This document shows positions 1 to 6,947 of a stretch of 23,401 bases of DNA, in pieces. A program made the translations under genes and the position numbers. The DNA comes from an uncultured Sphingosinicella sp. (lineage in GTDB: Bacteria > Pseudomonadota > Alphaproteobacteria > Sphingomonadales > Sphingomonadaceae). The DNA lies in contig CAMPIH010000015.1 in assembly GCA_946886275.1 (NCBI GenBank), forward strand, positions 1 through 23,401. Reading direction: 5' to 3'. The notes under the pieces are model-generated. The model ran no database searches. It saw only the letters and a program-made list of their open reading frames with translations, and was not told the origin of the DNA. Every line of letters starts with the position of its first letter. The first letter of the stretch is position 1.

Positions 1-366
1 GCGCCGAAGGGGATCGACGTCTATTTCGACAATGTCGGCGGCGACCATCTCGACGCCGCCTTCGCCGCCGCCCGCCAGAACGCCCGCTTCGCCATCTGCG
101 GGATGATCGAGGACTATAATACGGGCTCCAACCACGTCTTCCGCTACATCATGCGGATCATCCCGACCCGGCTGATGCTGAAGGGCTTCATCTACACCGA
201 TCATCTCGCCGAAATGGGCGATTTCTATCGCGACATGGGGGCCTGGGTAGGCAGCGGAAAGATCACCTCCAGGGAAACGATCCGCGACGGAATCGAGAGC
301 GCGCCGGACGCCTTTCTCGGCCTGTTCGAAGGCGAGAATATCGGCAAGATGCTCGTCCGCCTCTAA
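1..366 (+). CDS. MDR-family NADP-dependent oxidoreductase, C-terminal fragment
   Basis: The reading frame is open from the first base, so the gene starts outside the window; 121 residues remain. The fragment begins inside the nucleotide-binding half (GIDVYFDNVGGDHLDAAF) and continues with RFAICGMIEDYN and a C-terminal tail ending GKMLVRL. This pattern is typical of zinc-free medium-chain dehydrogenases of the CurA/YncB/leukotriene-B4-dehydrogenase group, which reduce the double bond of alpha,beta-unsaturated ketones or aldehydes with NADPH in the cytoplasm. The DNVGG motif is diagnostic of that group. The substrate cannot be told from this piece. The gene converges with the minus-strand udgX-like gene across a 33-bp gap with no clear terminator. 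Confidence 0.85.
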   Translation, partial: APKGIDVYFDNVGGDHLDAAFAAARQNARFAICGMIEDYNTGSNHVFRYIMRIIPTRLMLKGFIYTDHLAEMGDFYRDMGAWVGSGKITSRETIRDGIESAPDAFLGLFEGENIGKMLVRL

Positions 367-399
367 AGCGCCCCGCCTTCCCGCCCCTTGGCGATCGCC

Positions 400-1785
400 T
401 CAGGCGAGCGCCTTCGCCCGCTCGCCGATCCGGTGGAGATCCTCGACGAAGCGGCCATATTCCGCTTCGCGATCGTCGCGGACTCGCAGCAGGAAACTGG
501 GATGGACCGTCACCCAGGCCTCGCCGCCGCCGTCCGGAAGGGATTGCGGGCTGCCGCGAAGGCTCGAGATCGTCACCGCCCGGCCGAACAGCGAGCGCGC
601 CGCGGTGGCGCCGAGGGCGACCGTGACCGGCGGCCGGATCAGCGACCGTTCCTGATCGAGCCACCAGCGGCAGGCGCTGATCTCTCCGGCGTCGGGCTTG
701 GAATGGATCCGCCTCTTGCCGCGCTGATCGAACTTGAAATGCTTGACCGCATTGGTGACGTAGGTCGAGCCGCGGTCGACCCCGGCATCCTTCAGCGCCC
801 GGTCGAACAGCTGGCCGGCCGGGCCGACGAACGGCTTTCCGGCCAGATCCTCCTGATCGCCCGGCTGTTCGCCGACGAACAGGATCCGGGCGTCAAGCGG
901 TCCTTCCCCGAACACGGTCTGGGTCCCGCATTTGTAGAGGTCGCAGCGGGTGCAGCCCATCGCCTCGGCGCGAACCGATTCCCAGGCGGTTCGGACATTG
1001 CCGCCAATTTGTCCTCGCGATGTTTCGACCATCTTCGCCTCGCGTGCCTGAGCTCCCGCGATCAACTGCCCGACCAACGCCGTCTCCGGCATGTTTTTCC
1101 AATATTTCTTCGGCATCTCCTTGAGCATCGCTCCGACCTTGACCCGGGCCGGGTTGAAGATGGCGGCATAATAGCTCTTCCAGACCGACTCGATCGGATC
1201 GCCCGACGGCGCGTCGGCGCGGGTCGCGCCCGGCGATTCCCGGAGCCGTTCGCCGTCCCAGTGAACCGAGACGCCGGGCGTGAGGATCGACCAGCGCATG
1301 TTGGCGAAGCGGCGGACGAAGAAGCCGGCGTTGGCCCGGACGACATGATGTTCGGGTTCGAACCAGGCGGCATAATGCCGGCCGCCTTCCGCTTCGACCT
1401 CGCGGAAGCGAAGGAAGGCGCGCATCTTGTGAATGTCGCGCCTGACCGCCTTGGCCATGGTTTCGACCCGCTGGACGATCGGATCGGCCTTGTCCTCGAT
1501 CACCTTTGGCTGCTCGCGAAGCCGCCTCAGAAGGCGATGGAGCAGGATGAAGCGCGCCGGATCGGAATGACAGATCGCCGCCTGGGCCAAATCGAGGAAG
1601 GCGCGCGGCACCGGGAAAGCCGGCGCCTCGCGAGCGACGAAGGCCTCGCCTCCGAACAAGGTCGCGGCGCCGTCGCCGGTCCGCCATTCGACCTCGGCCG
1701 GATCGGCGCCGGCCGCGACCAGCGCCCTAACGGCGAGGCGCCAGCCGTCGAAATCCTCCTCGTGGGCGAGAGTGACGACGGGCAT
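400..1785 (-). CDS. DUF4130 (TIGR03915)-UdgX (TIGR03914) fusion, uracil-DNA-binding repair protein
   Basis: This 461-residue protein has two parts. Residues 1 to about 260 resemble the DUF4130/TIGR03915 'DNA metabolism' domain, with HKMRAFLRFREV at 119-130 and FFVRRFANMRWSILTP at 155-170. Residues about 270-455 form a UdgX-type uracil-DNA glycosylase domain: CxxC at 278-281, GEQPGDQED at 305-313, PFVGPAG at 318-324, the R-loop GKRRIHSK at 356-363 and VHPSFLLR at 427-434. In characterised UdgX proteins the histidine of the KRRIH loop (here His361) crosslinks to the abasic sugar after uracil removal. Cys278, Cys281 and Cys372 are likely iron-sulfur ligands. The ATG lies 5 bp after the stop of the radical SAM gene, so the two are almost certainly co-transcribed, as TIGR03914/15/16 families commonly are. 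Its role in repair is inferred from the family. Confidence 0.9.
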   Translation of the reverse strand: MPVVTLAHEEDFDGWRLAVRALVAAGADPAEVEWRTGDGAATLFGGEAFVAREAPAFPVPRAFLDLAQAAICHSDPARFILLHRLLRRLREQPKVIEDKADPIVQRVETMAKAVRRDIHKMRAFLRFREVEAEGGRHYAAWFEPEHHVVRANAGFFVRRFANMRWSILTPGVSVHWDGERLRESPGATRADAPSGDPIESVWKSYYAAIFNPARVKVGAMLKEMPKKYWKNMPETALVGQLIAGAQAREAKMVETSRGQIGGNVRTAWESVRAEAMGCTRCDLYKCGTQTVFGEGPLDARILFVGEQPGDQEDLAGKPFVGPAGQLFDRALKDAGVDRGSTYVTNAVKHFKFDQRGKRRIHSKPDAGEISACRWWLDQERSLIRPPVTVALGATAARSLFGRAVTISSLRGSPQSLPDGGGEAWVTVHPSFLLRVRDDREAEYGRFVEDLHRIGERAKALA

Positions 1786-1790
1786 GAGGT

Positions 1791-3035
1791 TCAGCCGGCG
1801 AACAGCTCGAGCTGAGCGGACGGAGGCGTCAGGCGCCGGCCGAGATCGGCGGAATCGGTGAGCGCGCCCGGCCGCCAGTCTTCGGCGACGATGAACGGCC
1901 TCATTTTCGTGATGGAACCGGTCAGGCGGGCGACATCGTCGAGCCGAAGCCGGCGCCAGCGGCGCGAGGCGAGAAGCCGGTTCACCGCTTTCACGCCAAG
2001 GCCCGGGACCCGAAGCAATTGCTCGCGAGACGCGCGGTTCACGTCGACCGGAAAGCAGTCTCGATATTTGAGGGCCCAGGCGAGCTTCGGATCGATCTCG
2101 AGCGGAAGCATCCCGCCGGGGCCGGCGGCATCCATCACTTCGCGCGCTTCGAAGCCATAGAAACGGATCAGCCAGTCGGACTGGTAGAGCCGGTGCTCGC
2201 GCATCAGCGGCGGCCGCTGCAGGGGCAAGACGGCGCTTGAGTCCGGGATCGGGGAGAAAGCGGAATAATAGACGCGCCGAAGCCGGTAGCGATCGTAGAG
2301 ACTGCTGGCCCGGGCGACGATGTCGCGGTCGGTGGCGCTGTCCGCGCCGACGATCATCTGGGTCGACTGTCCGGCCGGCGCCAAGGCGGGCGCGGATCGG
2401 AAGCGCTTTCGGGCATCGCCGGCCTCCTCGATCGCCGCCGCGACCTCGCCCATCGCCCCCTCGATCCGGGCGCCGTCCTTTTCGGGCGCCAGCCGCTTCA
2501 GGCCCCGTTCGGTCGGCAGCTCGACATTGATCGAGACCCGGTCGGCGTGGAGACCGGCCTGGCGGACGAGTTCGGAATCGGCATCCGGAATGGTCTTGAG
2601 GTGGATGTAGCCGCGGAAATCATGGTCCTGACGGAGCGATCGCGCCACCTCGACGATCTGCTCCATCGTATAATTGGAGGAGCGGATGATCCCCGAGGAG
2701 AGGAACAGCCCCTCGATATAATTGCGGCGGTAAAAAGCGAGCGTGAGCTGGACGATTTCGTCGGTGGTGAAGCGCGCTCGGCGAACGTTCGAGCTCTTGC
2801 GGTTGATGCAATAATGGCAGTCGAAGATGCAGCTGTTGGTCAGCAGGATCTTGAGCAGAGAGATGCAGCGGCCGTCGGGCGCATAAGCATGACAGATCCC
2901 CATCCCTTCGGTCGAGCCGATGCCCTTGCCGCCGCGGCTGTCCCGCTTCGACGTCCCGGACGAGGCGCAGGAGGCGTCATATTTGGCGGCATCGGCGAGG
3001 ATCGAAAGCTTCTGCTGGACATCGAGACGCGACAT
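1791..3035 (-). CDS. Putative DNA modification/repair radical SAM protein (TIGR03916 type)
   Basis: The protein has 414 residues from the chosen ATG. The radical SAM iron-sulfur motif CxxxCxxC is at Cys69, Cys73 and Cys76 (SCIFDCHYC), so it should cleave S-adenosylmethionine to a 5'-deoxyadenosyl radical. A helix-hairpin-helix DNA-binding segment follows at about 335-372 (LLRVPGLGVKAVNRLL). The last residues are SAQLELFAG; QLELF resembles the beta-sliding-clamp-binding pentapeptide. The frame stays open 63 codons upstream into the YbaK-like gene, but MSRLDVQQK at 3035 is the expected family N-terminus and sits directly under a LexA box and -10 element. No Shine-Dalgarno is seen, consistent with a leaderless mRNA. 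The family is known from its association with UdgX and DUF4130; its substrate and reaction are unknown. Confidence 0.9.
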   Translation of the reverse strand: MSRLDVQQKLSILADAAKYDASCASSGTSKRDSRGGKGIGSTEGMGICHAYAPDGRCISLLKILLTNSCIFDCHYCINRKSSNVRRARFTTDEIVQLTLAFYRRNYIEGLFLSSGIIRSSNYTMEQIVEVARSLRQDHDFRGYIHLKTIPDADSELVRQAGLHADRVSINVELPTERGLKRLAPEKDGARIEGAMGEVAAAIEEAGDARKRFRSAPALAPAGQSTQMIVGADSATDRDIVARASSLYDRYRLRRVYYSAFSPIPDSSAVLPLQRPPLMREHRLYQSDWLIRFYGFEAREVMDAAGPGGMLPLEIDPKLAWALKYRDCFPVDVNRASREQLLRVPGLGVKAVNRLLASRRWRRLRLDDVARLTGSITKMRPFIVAEDWRPGALTDSADLGRRLTPPSAQLELFAG

Positions 3036-3070
3036 GCGTTCGCTATATGTTCTGCAACGCCGGGAGTCGA
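3035..3070 (-). promoter_or_regulatory. Predicted leaderless sigma-70 promoter of the radical SAM-UdgX operon
   Basis: On the minus strand, TCGACT (3070-3065) resembles a -35 box and TATAGC (3047-3042) a -10 box, with 17 bp between them. The predicted transcription start falls on the A of the ATG at 3035. That agrees with the absence of any Shine-Dalgarno sequence. The LexA box overlaps the -10. The promoter is inferred from sequence only. Confidence 0.5.
3038..3052 (-). promoter_or_regulatory. LexA (SOS) box
   Basis: The plus strand reads GTTC-GCTATAT-GTTC, the direct-repeat LexA operator GTTC-N7-GTTC known from alphaproteobacteria such as Caulobacter and Rhodobacter. It ends 2 bp upstream of the ATG of the radical SAM gene and covers its predicted -10 element, so LexA binding would block RNA polymerase. 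Both half-sites match perfectly. Occupancy has not been tested here. Confidence 0.8.
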
Positions 3071-3075
3071 GGCAC

Positions 3076-3546
3076 CTATTCGCCGGGAAGCCGGCAGAGA
3101 TCGACCCAGCGCGTTCCGACCAAGGAGAAAAGGCGGTCGGGACTGACCTCGACCGAGCTGTTGAGCGAACCGGCGGCGGGATAGACGAGATCGAAGTCGC
3201 GAAGGCTCCGGTCGCAATAGACATTGAGCGGGGAGGCCAGCCCGAACGGGCAGACTCCGCCGACCGGATGGCCGGTCAGGGCCAGCGTCTCCTCCGCGCC
3301 GAGCATGCGCGGCCGGCCGCCGAACTCGGCCTTGGTCTTCTGGTTGTCGAGGCGGGCATCCCCTCGAGCGACCAGGAGAAACTCCTCGCCGTTCACCCGA
3401 ACCGCCAGCGTCTTCGCGATTCTCCCGGGCTCGACTCCGAGCGCGGCCGCGGCGCTGGCGACGGTCGCGGTGCTTTCCGCGACCTCGATCAGGGGCAGAT
3501 CGGGGGCGTGCTCCGCCAGCCAGGCGCGCACCGAGTCGAGGCTCAT
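3076..3546 (-). CDS. YbaK/EbsC-family aminoacyl-tRNA deacylase
   Basis: This 156-residue single-domain protein belongs to the YbaK/ProX editing family, which hydrolyses mischarged tRNAs (for example Cys-tRNAPro or Ala-tRNAPro) in the cytoplasm. Visible family features are AKTLAVRV around residues 44-51, where Lys45 corresponds to the catalytic lysine, the segment VARGDARLDNQKTKAEFG, and the loop TGHPVGGVCPFG at 91-102. Length is normal for a free-standing member. The ATG lies 5 bp after the yjbQ-like stop, so the two form an operon. The downstream radical SAM gene starts 40 bp later but has its own promoter. The exact tRNA specificity cannot be read from the sequence. Confidence 0.88.
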   Translation of the reverse strand: MSLDSVRAWLAEHAPDLPLIEVAESTATVASAAAALGVEPGRIAKTLAVRVNGEEFLLVARGDARLDNQKTKAEFGGRPRMLGAEETLALTGHPVGGVCPFGLASPLNVYCDRSLRDFDLVYPAAGSLNSSVEVSPDRLFSLVGTRWVDLCRLPGE

Positions 3547-3551
3547 GCCGC

Positions 3552-3971
3552 TCAGTCGCCGAGCAAATGGAGCGCCAGCGACCGCGGCTGCGGCCGGCGC
3601 CGATGTTCGAACAGATAGATTCCCTGCCAGCGGCCGAGCGCCAGCTCGCCGCCGACGAGCGGGATCGAGAGCTGGACCTGGGTCAGCGCCGAGCGAAGGT
3701 GGGCGGGCATGTCGTCAGGCCCCTCCTCGTCATGGGCGTAGGCACCGGGATCTTCCGGCGCGATCCGGCTGAAATAGAGCTCGAGGTCGAGCCGCGCGTC
3801 CGGCGCTGCATTTTCCTGGATCAGGAGCGAGGCCGAGGTGTGCCGGCAAAAGACGGTCAGAAGCCCTTCGTCGATGCCCTGGGTGCGGACCCAGTCGGCG
3901 ACCGGACGAGTGACGTCGTGAAGCCCTTGTCGTTCCGCCTTCACTTCCAGCTGACCCGTCGCCTGGCGCAT
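3552..3971 (-). CDS. YjbQ family protein (UPF0047; secondary thiamine-phosphate synthase type)
   Basis: The protein has 139 residues, the usual length of YjbQ/UPF0047 proteins. Conserved blocks are FCRHTSASLLIQEN (41-54), EGPDDMPAHLRSAL (83-96) and LGRWQGIYLFEHR (112-124). They carry the histidines and acidic residues thought to form the active or metal site. Members have shown weak thiamine-phosphate synthase activity, but the physiological role is not settled. It is the first gene of a minus-strand pair with the YbaK-like gene. The start is the first ATG of the frame that gives the usual N-terminus. Confidence 0.88.
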   Translation of the reverse strand: MRQATGQLEVKAERQGLHDVTRPVADWVRTQGIDEGLLTVFCRHTSASLLIQENAAPDARLDLELYFSRIAPEDPGAYAHDEEGPDDMPAHLRSALTQVQLSIPLVGGELALGRWQGIYLFEHRRRPQPRSLALHLLGD

Positions 3972-4021
3972 CGGACGGGTCCTAGCGGCCGGCTCGTCTT
4001 CGCGCTACCGCCGGGAACGCA

Positions 4022-4050
4022 TTGCCGCCCGTCCTCCCCTGATCTAGGCT
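4022..4050 (+). promoter_or_regulatory. Weak candidate sigma-70 promoter of the small membrane peptide
   Basis: TTGCCG (4022-4027), a 17-bp spacer and TAGGCT (4045-4050) are placed so that transcription would begin around 4057, just before the strong Shine-Dalgarno at 4062-4070. The -10 match is poor, so this is only a candidate. It lies in the 105-bp interval between the divergent yjbQ-like gene and the small peptide gene. Confidence 0.3.
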
Positions 4051-4076
4051 GGTCGTCCTCCAGGGGGAGGATGAAG

Positions 4077-4202
4077 ATGGACAGCCTGATCTTGCTGGCC
4101 TCGATGATCCCGATACCTTTGATCATCATCGGTCTCTATCTGCTGCTGCGTCGGCGAAGACAGCATATGGCCCGCCACAAGCGCCGGAAGATACGTCTCT
4201 AG
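4077..4202 (+). CDS. Small single-pass membrane peptide with polybasic tail
   Basis: A 41-codon gene with a strong Shine-Dalgarno run (AGGGGGAGG at 4062-4070) spaced 6 nt from the ATG at 4077. An in-frame ATG at 4071 abuts that run and is less likely to be used. Residues 2-24 form one hydrophobic segment (LILLASMIPIPLIIIGLYLLL). The remainder is almost entirely basic (RRRRQHMARHKRRKIRL), so the positive-inside rule predicts a cytoplasmic C-terminus. I do not recognise a family and assign no function. Support comes from the ribosome-binding site, the composition change and the lack of any competing gene in the gap. Confidence 0.6.
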   Translation: MDSLILLASMIPIPLIIIGLYLLLRRRRQHMARHKRRKIRL

Positions 4203-4232
4203 CGATCCCGACCCGCCCCCGGGGCCAGTCGA

Positions 4233-4721
4233 TCAGGCCGCGACGTGGCTGTCGGCCGCGCGCTCAATCGTCGCGATGTCGATCTTGCGCATCGTCATCA
4301 TCGATTCCATCGCCCGGCGGGCGCGGCCGGTGTCGGAATCCCCGATCAGCTCGAGGAGCCGCTTCGGCGTGATCTGCCAGGAAAGACCCCAGCGGTCCTT
4401 GAGCCAGCCGCATTCGCTCTCGCGGCCGCCATTGCCGATAAGGGCGTCCCAAAGCCGGTCCGTCTCCGCCTGATCCTCGGTGAGCACCTGAAGCGAGAAG
4501 GCTTCGGTTTGGGGGAAGGCGGGCCCGCCATTGAGGCCGGTATAGGGCTGGCCGGCGAGCGTGAAATCCACGACCAGAACGCCGCCCGCCTTCATCGACG
4601 GATTGTCGGCCGGCGATCGGACGATCCGGTCGATCCGGCTGTCGGGGAACAGGGTCACGTAGAAATTGGCGGCTTCCTCGGCGTCGTAGTTGAACCACAG
4701 GCAGGGGACGATCTTCTGCAT
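4233..4721 (-). CDS. VOC-superfamily protein, PhnB / '3-demethylubiquinone methyltransferase' fold
   Basis: This 162-residue protein matches the PF06983-type PhnB family: an N-terminal MQKIVPCLWFNYDAEEAANFY, then GGVLVVDFTLAGQPYTGLNGGP and WGLSWQITPKRLLELIGD. These are single vicinal-oxygen-chelate domains that act as dimers. The old name '3-demethylubiquinone methyltransferase' is not supported by any methyltransferase motif. It is the last gene of a five-gene minus-strand run of VOC and DUF1428 proteins and begins 22 bp after its neighbour with a GAGGAGAG ribosome-binding site. The substrate is unknown. Confidence 0.85.
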   Translation of the reverse strand: MQKIVPCLWFNYDAEEAANFYVTLFPDSRIDRIVRSPADNPSMKAGGVLVVDFTLAGQPYTGLNGGPAFPQTEAFSLQVLTEDQAETDRLWDALIGNGGRESECGWLKDRWGLSWQITPKRLLELIGDSDTGRARRAMESMMTMRKIDIATIERAADSHVAA

Positions 4722-4743
4722 GTCTCTCTCCTCGAAAGTTCGA

Positions 4744-5577
4744 TCAGCGCCGCGGCGCGGTCAGCGCGAAGGCGGCGCCCTGCGGATCCCTGGCCTGGAC
4801 GATCCAACTGCCGTCGGGCACCTCGTGCGGCCCCACGAGCACCGTCCCGCCATGGGCCTCGATCCGCTCGATCGCCGAATCGATCGCCTCGACGTTGACG
4901 TAATAGCCCCAGCTCGACGCCGGCATGCCCTCAGGCTTGTCCATCATCCCGCCGAAGGCGATCCCGTCGACACCGAAGAGCCGGTAGGTGCCCATCGGGC
5001 CCATGTTCATTTCATCGATCGTCTCCCAGCCGAACTGGCCGGAATAAAAGTCGAAAGCCGCCTTCTCGCCGCTGCTGGAATAAAGCTCGTGCCAGCTGAC
5101 CAGGCCAGGAGTGGCCGGATCGGGCGCCGGCGGGATGTCGTCGCGCGGCAGCGAGGCGAGCAGGTAGAAGGGCGCTCCGCCCGGATCGGCGACGAGCGCG
5201 AACCGGCCCACGCCCGGTATGTCGCCCGGCTCCATCAGAATCCGGCCGCCGGCCTTCGCGATCGCTTCGGCCTTGGCGTCGACGTCGGCGACTTCGATAT
5301 AGCCGATCCAGCCGGGAAGGGCGCCGCCGGCGCGCATCTGATCGGTCAGCTCCATGATCCCGCCGACGCCATGCTCGCCGGCCGAGACGATGGTGTAGCG
5401 GAAATCACCCATATCCGGGTTTTCGTAGTCGGCGGCGGTCCAGCCGACGACCGAAGTGTAGAAGGCGATCGCTCTGTCCTGGTCGGTCGTCATCAGCTCG
5501 TACCAGATGAAGCGGCCTGGTCGCGCGGCTGACCCGGCTTCCGGCGCGGCGCTCGCGGCGGTCACATTATCGGACAT
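4744..5577 (-). CDS. Two-domain VOC (glyoxalase-like) protein
   Basis: The 277-residue protein contains two VOC modules in tandem. The first covers about residues 22-143 (GRFIWYELMTTDQDRAIAFY ... DPGGAPFYLL), the second about 157-274 (GLVSWHELYSSSGEKAAFDFY ... DPQGAAFAL). Paired modules build one complete VOC active-site barrel, and related proteins include glyoxalase-like hydroxylases and antibiotic-binding proteins. The ATG at 5577 is preferred over a TTG at 5595 because it follows an AAGGGGACGGGG Shine-Dalgarno region. Its place in the run behind an HxlR regulator suggests a role in handling a small reactive compound, which is inference. Confidence 0.85.
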   Translation of the reverse strand: MSDNVTAASAAPEAGSAARPGRFIWYELMTTDQDRAIAFYTSVVGWTAADYENPDMGDFRYTIVSAGEHGVGGIMELTDQMRAGGALPGWIGYIEVADVDAKAEAIAKAGGRILMEPGDIPGVGRFALVADPGGAPFYLLASLPRDDIPPAPDPATPGLVSWHELYSSSGEKAAFDFYSGQFGWETIDEMNMGPMGTYRLFGVDGIAFGGMMDKPEGMPASSWGYYVNVEAIDSAIERIEAHGGTVLVGPHEVPDGSWIVQARDPQGAAFALTAPRR

Positions 5578-5638
5578 TCCCCGTCCCCTTCGCAAAAGGT
5601 GGAGGGGGCCGCGGACGGGCCGCGTCCCCCTCGCCAGG

Positions 5639-6400
5639 TCAGGCCGGCTGCGGCTCCGCCCGAACCGCCTGCTGTTCCGCGGCCGTGTCGACGATCGGCA
5701 CGAATCCGCCCCAGAACATGCGCATTCCGTCGAACGGCATATTCTCCTTGTCCGGCTGCATGTCCGGATCCTTCATCATTTTCTCCCAGGCGGAATCGCG
5801 GGTCGCCTTGTCCGGCCACTCAATCCAGGAAAAGACCACCTTCTCGCCCGGCTCGGCCTTCACCGCTCGGAAATAATCGGTGACCTTGCCTTCGCGCAGA
5901 TCATCGCCCCAGGCCTCGACGACCCGGATCGCGCCATATTCCCTGAACTTGGCGGCGGCCTTGTCGGCCATGTCGTGATAGGCTTGCCGATTGCCCTCGG
6001 GCACCGGCAGGATGAAGCCGTCGACATAGCCGGCGCGGCCCTCGCCGCGCTCGTCGACGAAGGAATCGAAGCCGCTGAAGATCATCCGCTGGCCGTCGAA
6101 CGGCATGTCCGTGCCCATCTCCTTCATTCGCGGATCGCTCATCATCTTCTCGTTCGCGGAATCGCGGGCGGCCCGATCGGGATATTCGAACCAGGAGAAG
6201 ACGACGGCCTCGTCGTCCTTCGCCTGGACGGCGCCGTAAAAGTCGGTGACCTTGCCGCGCTGGACGTCGTCGCCCCACGCTTCGACCATCCGGGTCGCGC
6301 CGAGCTCCTGGAACAAAGGCGCCGCGCCGGCGGCATGCTTTCGATAAAGCTCACGATTGGCGGCGGGCACGGCCACCACGAAACCTTCGACATAGGTCAT
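5639..6400 (-). CDS. Tandem DUF1428 protein
   Basis: The 253-residue protein consists of two copies of a DUF1428 domain (ferredoxin-like alpha/beta dimer fold, YbaA type). Copy 1 spans about residues 3-115 and copy 2 about 125-237. The repeats share VEAWGDD (39-45 and 161-167), the sequence GKVTD (49-53, 171-175), VVFSW (66-70, 188-192) and PFDGxRM-x3-GF (100-111, 222-233). Single-copy members are about 120 residues and dimerise, so this looks like a fused dimer made by internal duplication. No biochemical role is established for the family. A good AGGAAGAGGAGAG ribosome-binding region precedes the ATG. Confidence 0.88.
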   Translation of the reverse strand: MTYVEGFVVAVPAANRELYRKHAAGAAPLFQELGATRMVEAWGDDVQRGKVTDFYGAVQAKDDEAVVFSWFEYPDRAARDSANEKMMSDPRMKEMGTDMPFDGQRMIFSGFDSFVDERGEGRAGYVDGFILPVPEGNRQAYHDMADKAAAKFREYGAIRVVEAWGDDLREGKVTDYFRAVKAEPGEKVVFSWIEWPDKATRDSAWEKMMKDPDMQPDKENMPFDGMRMFWGGFVPIVDTAAEQQAVRAEPQPA

Positions 6401-6433
6401 TGCCTCTCTCCTCTTCCTCTTCTCTTGCGGAAT

Positions 6434-6916
6434 TCAGGCGGTCGCCGCGCTGTTGGCGGCGCATTGGGCGTCCTTCGCCGCCGCTCGCAGCTCGTCCTCG
6501 CTCATCACCGTCTCGCGGAGCGGGTGGGCGACCGACCAGACATGGCCGAACGGATCGCGAAGCTGGCCGTAGCGATCGCCCCAGAAGGCGTCGTGAGCGG
6601 CCATGACGACGGTCGCCCCGGCATCGGCGGCGCGAGCGATCGCGGCGTCAGCATCGGGGACGTTGAGGTGAAGGATCACCGGCGAGCCACCGAGCGAGTT
6701 CGGCGACAGGACTCCATGCTCCTTCATCTCGTCGACGAGCATCAGCATGCTCCCGCCGATCGACACGGCGGCGTGCATCAGCCGCCCGTCCGGCGCCGGC
6801 ATCCGCATCAGCTCCTCGGCCCCGAACGCCTTCTTGTAAAATTCGATGGCGTCGGCGGCGCCGGCGCAGACGATGTGGGGGGTCAGGCTCGGCGTGGCGC
6901 TGGAAATCTCGGCCAT
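6434..6916 (-). CDS. VOC-family protein, PhnB-like
   Basis: This 160-residue protein starts at the ATG preceded by AGGAG. It has the PhnB-like pattern HIVCAGAADAIEFYKKAFGAEE near the N-terminus, followed by RLMHAAVSIGGSMLMLVDE, and WGDRYGQLRDPFGHVWSVA toward the end. The last segment is the typical metal-binding or substrate-binding strand of VOC proteins. The frame continues open upstream, but into the coding region of the neighbouring VOC gene, so the longer version is rejected. The C-terminus carries an extra alanine-rich tail (KDAQCAANSAATA). No specific reaction can be assigned. Confidence 0.85.
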   Translation of the reverse strand: MAEISSATPSLTPHIVCAGAADAIEFYKKAFGAEELMRMPAPDGRLMHAAVSIGGSMLMLVDEMKEHGVLSPNSLGGSPVILHLNVPDADAAIARAADAGATVVMAAHDAFWGDRYGQLRDPFGHVWSVAHPLRETVMSEDELRAAAKDAQCAANSAATA

Positions 6917-6947
6917 CTTGCGTCTCCTGCGGCTCTTCGGGTCCGGA

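Noticed and set aside
388..1815. Long plus-strand open frame opposite the UdgX fusion gene
   Set aside because: It is a GC-rich antisense shadow. The minus strand carries clear UdgX motifs, and the plus frame has no recognisable domain.
3036..3224. 63-codon N-terminal extension of the radical SAM protein
   Set aside because: It overlaps the YbaK-like gene, lacks family similarity, and would put the LexA box and promoter inside the coding region.
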